Part shown: positions 59,625-64,000 of the stretch, in pieces | Layout of the letters: each line of letters opens with the position of its first letter | Position numbering within the stretch: the stretch's first letter is position 1 | Source: Ashinkailepas kermadecensis | Taxonomy: Eukaryota > Arthropoda > Thecostraca > Neolepadidae | DNA length: 64,000 nucleotides | NCBI GenBank assembly: GCA_034440615.1 | Contig: JAOTOM010004683.1 | Location: 248,001-312,000, forward strand | Direction: 5' to 3' | Position numbers and translations under genes: made by a program | Notes under the pieces: generated by a model | Seen by the model: only the letters and a program-made list of their open reading frames with translations | Told to the model about the DNA's origin: nothing | Databases searched by the model: none

Positions 59625-62004
59625 AATGTGGAATGTTGTATTACAGTTGTGTAGAAAATGTTTTGATGAGTGAAGCTATGGTAAGGCCGATTCACTTTCC
59701 GGCTGGACCTAAATAATCGTGGTGTAAAATTTGGAAAATTTGTAAGAAGGCGCATGTGGGGGATGTTTGTGAACTTTGGATTTTGCCGGCATATCTAAAT
59801 GTCCGTTACATTTGTCGGAGAGCTAATGGTGGAATTCCTGACTCTGTTTGTAATGAAATCATGGGAGATATGGTCATTGCAACGAGTGCTATACGGACGA
59901 ATTTATTTTGCAAGGTATCCAACATTTTGAAAGTGGAGGTACTGCCACCAGCGTAAACTACCTAGACATATTCTATGATGGGCATAACTAAGGATTTGTA
60001 CAGCTGTAAAAGCGTATGACGATCGGCTCCGAATGATGAAAGGAGTAATGCAGCGAAATAAATTGAGTCGGTGAAATATCTTGGTCTGGACGTGTTTGAT
60101 GTGTTTATGCATGGAAAGCCTACTCTCAAAAATAACACCAATAAATGTATTACAAAAGGCATGTCATTGTGCCCGAGTTGAAGCGGTGTTGTTGGATTTG
60201 GGTATGGAGTGGTTTTACTATTCATTGTTGCGGATTTGTTTAGCCTAGAATGTGAATCCGTATTTGATGGGCCATTGGTATACCCGGCGAAGTGCGTTTT
60301 TGAGTCGAATTAAACAATGTTCTTAATTTTGTCCGGAGCACTAAATCGTGCTGTCGTCTGCAAAAAGGGAATACGAAATTTAGCAGGCATGTCCGCGAAA
60401 AGGCCGTTAATTATGCAGTTAAATAAGACTGGTGATATGCAGCTTCCCTATGGTAATCTGTTTTTCATGGAATTTAACTCGGAAATGGCTGACCGGCATC
60501 GGAGGCAGAAATGAAGAGCGCCAGACAAACAACCTATCAAATAATGAGCTAAATGTCCTTTGAGGCCGATGTGATGAAGCTTAGAAATTAACGTGTGCTT
60601 GTATATCACATCATAAGCTTTGCTAATGTCGGAAAATACTGCGACGGTGTGTTGATGTTCTTTTATAACCAAGGCGGATATCTATGTCTAATTGATAAGA
60701 TGATCTTTTGTGCTCTGCTCACGACGAAAACCACCTTGAATTGGAGATGACAGAGCTGTGTCCGGGCGCCAGGTCATTCGCTTTATAATCATACGGTTCA
60801 AAGGTTTTCCAAAACAGCTGGTGAGCGCAATGGGTCGGAAATTGTTGGGGTCGCTGTGATCTTTGCTGGGTGTTGGCATGGCTGGTGTTGGATCAGAGCT
60901 TCTTTCCAGGACTTGGGAAAATATGACGGAAGTGATTTAAACTGGGTGCGTTCGGACAACCGGCGGATTAATCGCCAGATTTTGCTGAGAGGTATTTGAA
61001 GAGTAAACATAATGACCATGTACGTCGTCTAGCGTCACGTATGATGCGGCAGGTTCGGGCTCGTTCATGGTTTCGATGAAGTAAGTTGTGTGAATCTGGA
61101 TGTCTGAGATATTTTCGAAATGCCCTTTTTCGAGCTGCGATGGCCTGTGCTACTGTTGGACACGACCAGGATACTGGTGTATTTGCAATTAATTTGATGT
61201 TTTGGACAGGGGAAATGTCGGGATTGCATTATATTTACGAAAGTTCCTGAACTTTAATCCAGTTTGTATTCTAAGTTTTCCAGCGACGAGATAAAACTAG
61301 GGGTGGAACCGGCCGCAATTGAAAAAAGTGGATATTAATTTGATCGCTATCATGAATGTCGGTGTCTATGGTCCAATCAAAATCGTTGGCCAGGGTCGGA
61401 GAGCAAATTGATAAATCAAGAGCTGTTGCTGTATTATGTCCTAGGCGAAAAAGTTGGTTCTCCGGTATTGAATAATAATAAATTATGCAGAAATTTGTTC
61501 AATAATGCGGCCGCGAATGTCTGCATGTGTGCGTGTTTTATTCCAAGCTGGACTATGTGCGTTAAAATGTCCGAGTAAGATGAAAGAGTTTTTGAAATGT
61601 GCTATCAGATGGTCTGATTGTGTCAAAATATTGGTCGTGTTTGCGTGTGGTGGAATATATGTTGAGCATCCATATTCCGACCATGGAAACGCAAAGTACA
61701 AGCTACGCCTTGCAAAGGTAAGTAAAGTGCGATTTGTGTATGTGTGTAATCATTGTTTATGCGAAGTGCTGCACCGCCACTGCGATGTGCTCCACGGACC
61801 TCGTCGTGACGGTGCAGTGAATAATTGAAAATATTGGAATCGTGCTGATCGGTAGGAAAAAACCACGCCATGTTTCTATGTCTCTGGCGATGTTTCTTCG
61901 AGTGCGATTAGAATTGACGTCATGATGCTGAAAAGGCTTTCATTTCGGCGTATTTGGAGATTAAACTACGGCAATTCCACTGTAGAAATACAGAAATTTT
62001 GAAG
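59625..62004 (-). pseudogene. I-clade LINE ORF2 (endonuclease, RT, partial connection), copy 2
   Basis: Coding order on the minus strand: FLQWNCRSLISKYAEMKAF near 61,990-61,930 (ATG replaced by an ATT-type codon); ALEET near 61,895; INNDYTHTQ; then LLGHFNAHSPAW near 61,580-61,550, where the catalytic GDFN has become GHFN. Next are LSKIWRLIRRL (60,990), FRPIALTSCFGKPLNRMIIKRM (60,855-60,785), GGFRREQST, SDISKAYDVIY (60,640-60,605) and FADD (60364-60353). The connection starts HKHIKHVQTKIFHRLNLFRC (60,110-60,050). From about 59,930 homology continues in other frames (RIAL.AM, SLQTESGIPP, HHDYLGPA). It has many stops and frameshifts and no RNase H. Confidence 0.8.
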
Positions 62005-63807
62005 ACAAAATGTTCGTCGGCACCTTTCGATGCGTGGCGGAGCCAGGAGTGCATGTAGTTAAGGCGACATGTGGGCTTGGTGCGGACGGCTACGGTGGAC
62101 CCGCCCGAGCCGTCCGGCCGACCGGCGACCTTGGCAACGTCACGCCGCCTAGTCACTGCCGCGGGTACGCGCCGGCGGGGCGGAGTCTGTCGGGGCACGT
62201 GGGCGCCGGCCGGCGCTGCACGCGTCGGACTTGTTCGGCAGCCCGCCGAAGCGGAGCGTGATTCCCCAGCAGCCGAGTGGCTGCGGGGTCTGCCGCTCCT
62301 CACTGGAGTGTCCTGGGTGTGTGGAGGCGGAGTTGTGTCGTGATGGTGATCGGTTTTAGCTTGGTGAGTGGTGCCAGGCCAGTTATCAGTTCTGTTTGTG
62401 TGGAAGTTGAAGTAGTTTTGACACGAGGGGTGGAGGGGGAAATGGTGGCCGCCTGGGCGTAAGTTTTCGAACGGGGGAGGTGGTCTCAACGGCCCGTCGG
62501 ACATGGGGTAGGAGACCCCGGCCGTTGCCTTGACGGCGCAAACCTCTTTTTCTTTGCGCCAAACCGGGCAGATTGGACATGTGGTCAGGTGGTCGGATGT
62601 GTTGCAGTTGAGATTGGACATGTGGTCAGGTGGTCGGATGTGTTGCAGTTGAGATTGGACATGTGGTCAGGTGGTCGGATGTGTTGCAGTTGAGATTGGA
62701 CATGTGGTCAGGTGGTCGGATGTGTTGCAGTTGAGATTGGACATGTGGTCAGGTGGTCGGATGTGTTGCAGTTGAGATTGGACATGTGGTCAGGTGGTCG
62801 GATGTGTTGCAGTTGAGATTGGACATGTGGTCAGGTGGTCGGATGTGTTGCAGTTGAGATTGGACATGTGGTCAGGTGGTCGGATGTGTTGCAGTTGAGA
62901 TTGGACACGTGGTCAGGTGGTCGGATGTGTTGCAGTTGAGGCAGTGGGCTGGCTTGGAGCAGGTGGAATCAGGATGGGGTGGTTCGCCGCACGTGGGGCA
63001 GCGGACTGGTTGGCGGCAGGTTTTGCTGCCATGGTCAAAGCGCTGGCAGTTAAAGCAGCAGAGATGGTTGTGAATAAAGACACGGACTTGGTATCGAAGG
63101 TAACCGGCGAGGAGGGTCTTGGAAAGAGTTGTAGAGTTCAAGGTAAGGACTAGGATACTCGTATCACGTTTCTGGCCGTTTTTTAATGATGTGATATTGC
63201 GGACGTGGATCACCCTCTCGGGCCTGAGCTCCGCCTGAATATCTTCCTCAGACATGAAGCGGAGCTCCGGCGCGAAGATGGTGCCCTTGGTGGTGTTGCG
63301 GTTGGACTGGATTTTGGTTTTGATGACTGGGGTTCCGTTGGCAGGGGCTTCGATGTCAGTATTGGCCAAGGAGCAGATGTTAGGGAGTTGTCTGGCCGGC
63401 CAGAAAACGTTGATACGACGGAAGGAAACGGTTTCCTCGACAGGATTGATGACTAGCACGAGCCAGCAATGTCGAGGTAGGGTCGACGGATTGGATTGGT
63501 CCAGATTGGGAGGGCGTGGTCTGGTTCGAGCGTGGGTCAGCGGCATGGAGAGTGATGGTCTGGTCCGGATCGTGAGACGTGGTCGTGGTCTTGCAACGAG
63601 CAAGGGTCGGCGAGGCACAAAGGGCTTCCATGGCATCATCCGGAGGATTAGTTCGGTGCGGGTTCATCAACGGCTATATCAAGTGAGGGAGCATCAGGGA
63701 CCGAGTCCTGGGTCGTGCGATGGTCGTCTGGTGTGTGCAATGGTACAAATTCCGATTCGGATTCCGATGGCGAGTTGAGGTCAGTGTCCTTCTTTCGTTT
63801 TCCCCAT
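62005..63807 (-). pseudogene. I-clade LINE ORF1 with three CCHC knuckles, copy 2
   Basis: The ATG (63807) is retained. The A-run after it is two bases shorter than in copy 1, so the frame is lost immediately and recovered in another frame (KRKKDTDLNSPS). The conserved block follows: ETVSFRRINVFWP, FAPELRFMSEEDIQAELRPE and LAGYLRYQVRVF, continuous here because there is no nested LINE. Then come the knuckles CFNCQRFDHGSKTC, CPTCGEPPHPDSTC and CLNCNTSDHLTTC (about 63,065-62,915). The third knuckle is followed by a nine-fold 41-bp expansion. Beyond it, CPVWRKEKEV..VKATAGVSYP and the tail (PAGAHV, GRPDGSGGST, KGADE) run into the ORF2 start. Confidence 0.83.
62571..62939 (-). repeat. 41-bp tandem expansion within ORF1 of LINE copy 2 (9 units)
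   Basis: GATTGGACATGTGGTCAGGT followed by GGTCGGATGTGTTGCAGTTGA, repeated from 62571. The first eight units appear identical; the unit at 62899 differs by one base (GACACG). On the coding strand each unit covers LNCNTSDHLTTCPI, the third zinc knuckle. As 41 is not a multiple of three, each copy shifts the frame. Confidence 0.95.
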
Positions 63808-64000
63808 CGCGGGGAAAATGCCCAACCTAATGTAATCCTAATAAACACGAAAAACTCACAGAAAAACAGGAAACGAAAGTACACCGACGAAAAAACACGT
63901 GGGGTGAAGGGTGTCACACCACCAGAAAATAGCGTGAAAATGAGCGACGGGTGTCACCCCACGAAAAAAAAGCTGAATGAGCAGTTAATAGCGCCAAATG

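Larger units (their letters stand above)
59625..63975 (-). mobile_element. I-clade LINE, copy 2 (3'-truncated)
   Basis: Same family as 7027-15060, opposite orientation. It starts with the shared GTGGGGTGACACCCGTCGCTC leader at about 63,965 and runs through ORF1 and the ORF2 endonuclease and RT into the connection region. Homology is lost near 59,625, before the RNase H domain. Unlike typical LINE copies it keeps the 5' end and lacks the 3' end, so the loss probably followed insertion. It has no nested LINE and keeps two segments deleted in copy 1, but it carries many point changes and frameshifts. Confidence 0.85.

Overview
This 64 kb window looks like eukaryotic, repeat-dense, non-coding animal DNA. 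I found no convincing host gene, no rRNA and no functional tRNA. The long open frames are either broken retrotransposon ORFs or tandem arrays that happen to lack stop codons. The organism is probably an invertebrate metazoan. The reasons are an I-clade LINE with an RNase H domain, several CR1/L2-type LINE fragments, tRNA-derived SINEs, a hAT-type miniature transposon, a Penelope/hammerhead-like palindrome, and a decayed CCTAA-type pentamer tract. I cannot place it more precisely; a chelicerate, mollusc, annelid or cephalochordate would all fit.

Layout, left to right. 0.2-2.9 kb: two decayed CR1-like reverse transcriptase (RT) fragments on the minus strand. 2.95-6.9 kb: a ~3.9 kb imperfect inverted repeat whose arms flank a (CA)n(TA)n microsatellite. 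7.03-15.06 kb: a nearly full-length I-clade LINE on the plus strand (ORF1 with CCHC knuckles; ORF2 with endonuclease, RT and RNase H). A second, 5'-truncated L2/CR1-like LINE (7965-10522) lies inside its ORF1, bounded by a 5-bp duplication. 15.06-37.4 kb: mainly minisatellites with different unit lengths (57, 32, 31, 24, ~75, 37, 31, 39, 11, 38 and 25 bp) and long (TA)n and (TC)n(T)n tracts. Also here are a tRNA-derived SINE (17838-18142) and a long palindrome with a hammerhead-ribozyme-like core (27967-28199). 37.6-44.5 kb: a tRNA-Ser/Leu-like SINE, a 67-bp array with identical central units, a second copy of the first SINE, a 64-bp array and another RT fragment. 44.7-46.75 kb: a 19-bp satellite with an internal inverted block carrying a dispersed repeat. 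49.4-50.5 kb: a second copy of that repeat, cut by a 925-bp hAT-like miniature element with an exact 8-bp target duplication. 52.2-52.7 kb: an almost pure A/C tract. 54.7-55.4 kb: another CR1-like RT fragment. 58.3-59.4 kb: an old ~550 bp tandem duplication. 59.6-63.98 kb: a second I-clade LINE copy on the minus strand, same family as the 7-15 kb copy. It keeps its 5' end, lacks the RNase H end, and has a nine-fold 41-bp expansion at its third zinc knuckle.

The two I-clade copies calibrate each other. Comparing them fixes the nested insertion point, the deletions in copy 1 and the shared 5' leader motif. Nothing here works together as a pathway; the window records successive insertion, decay and tandem expansion.
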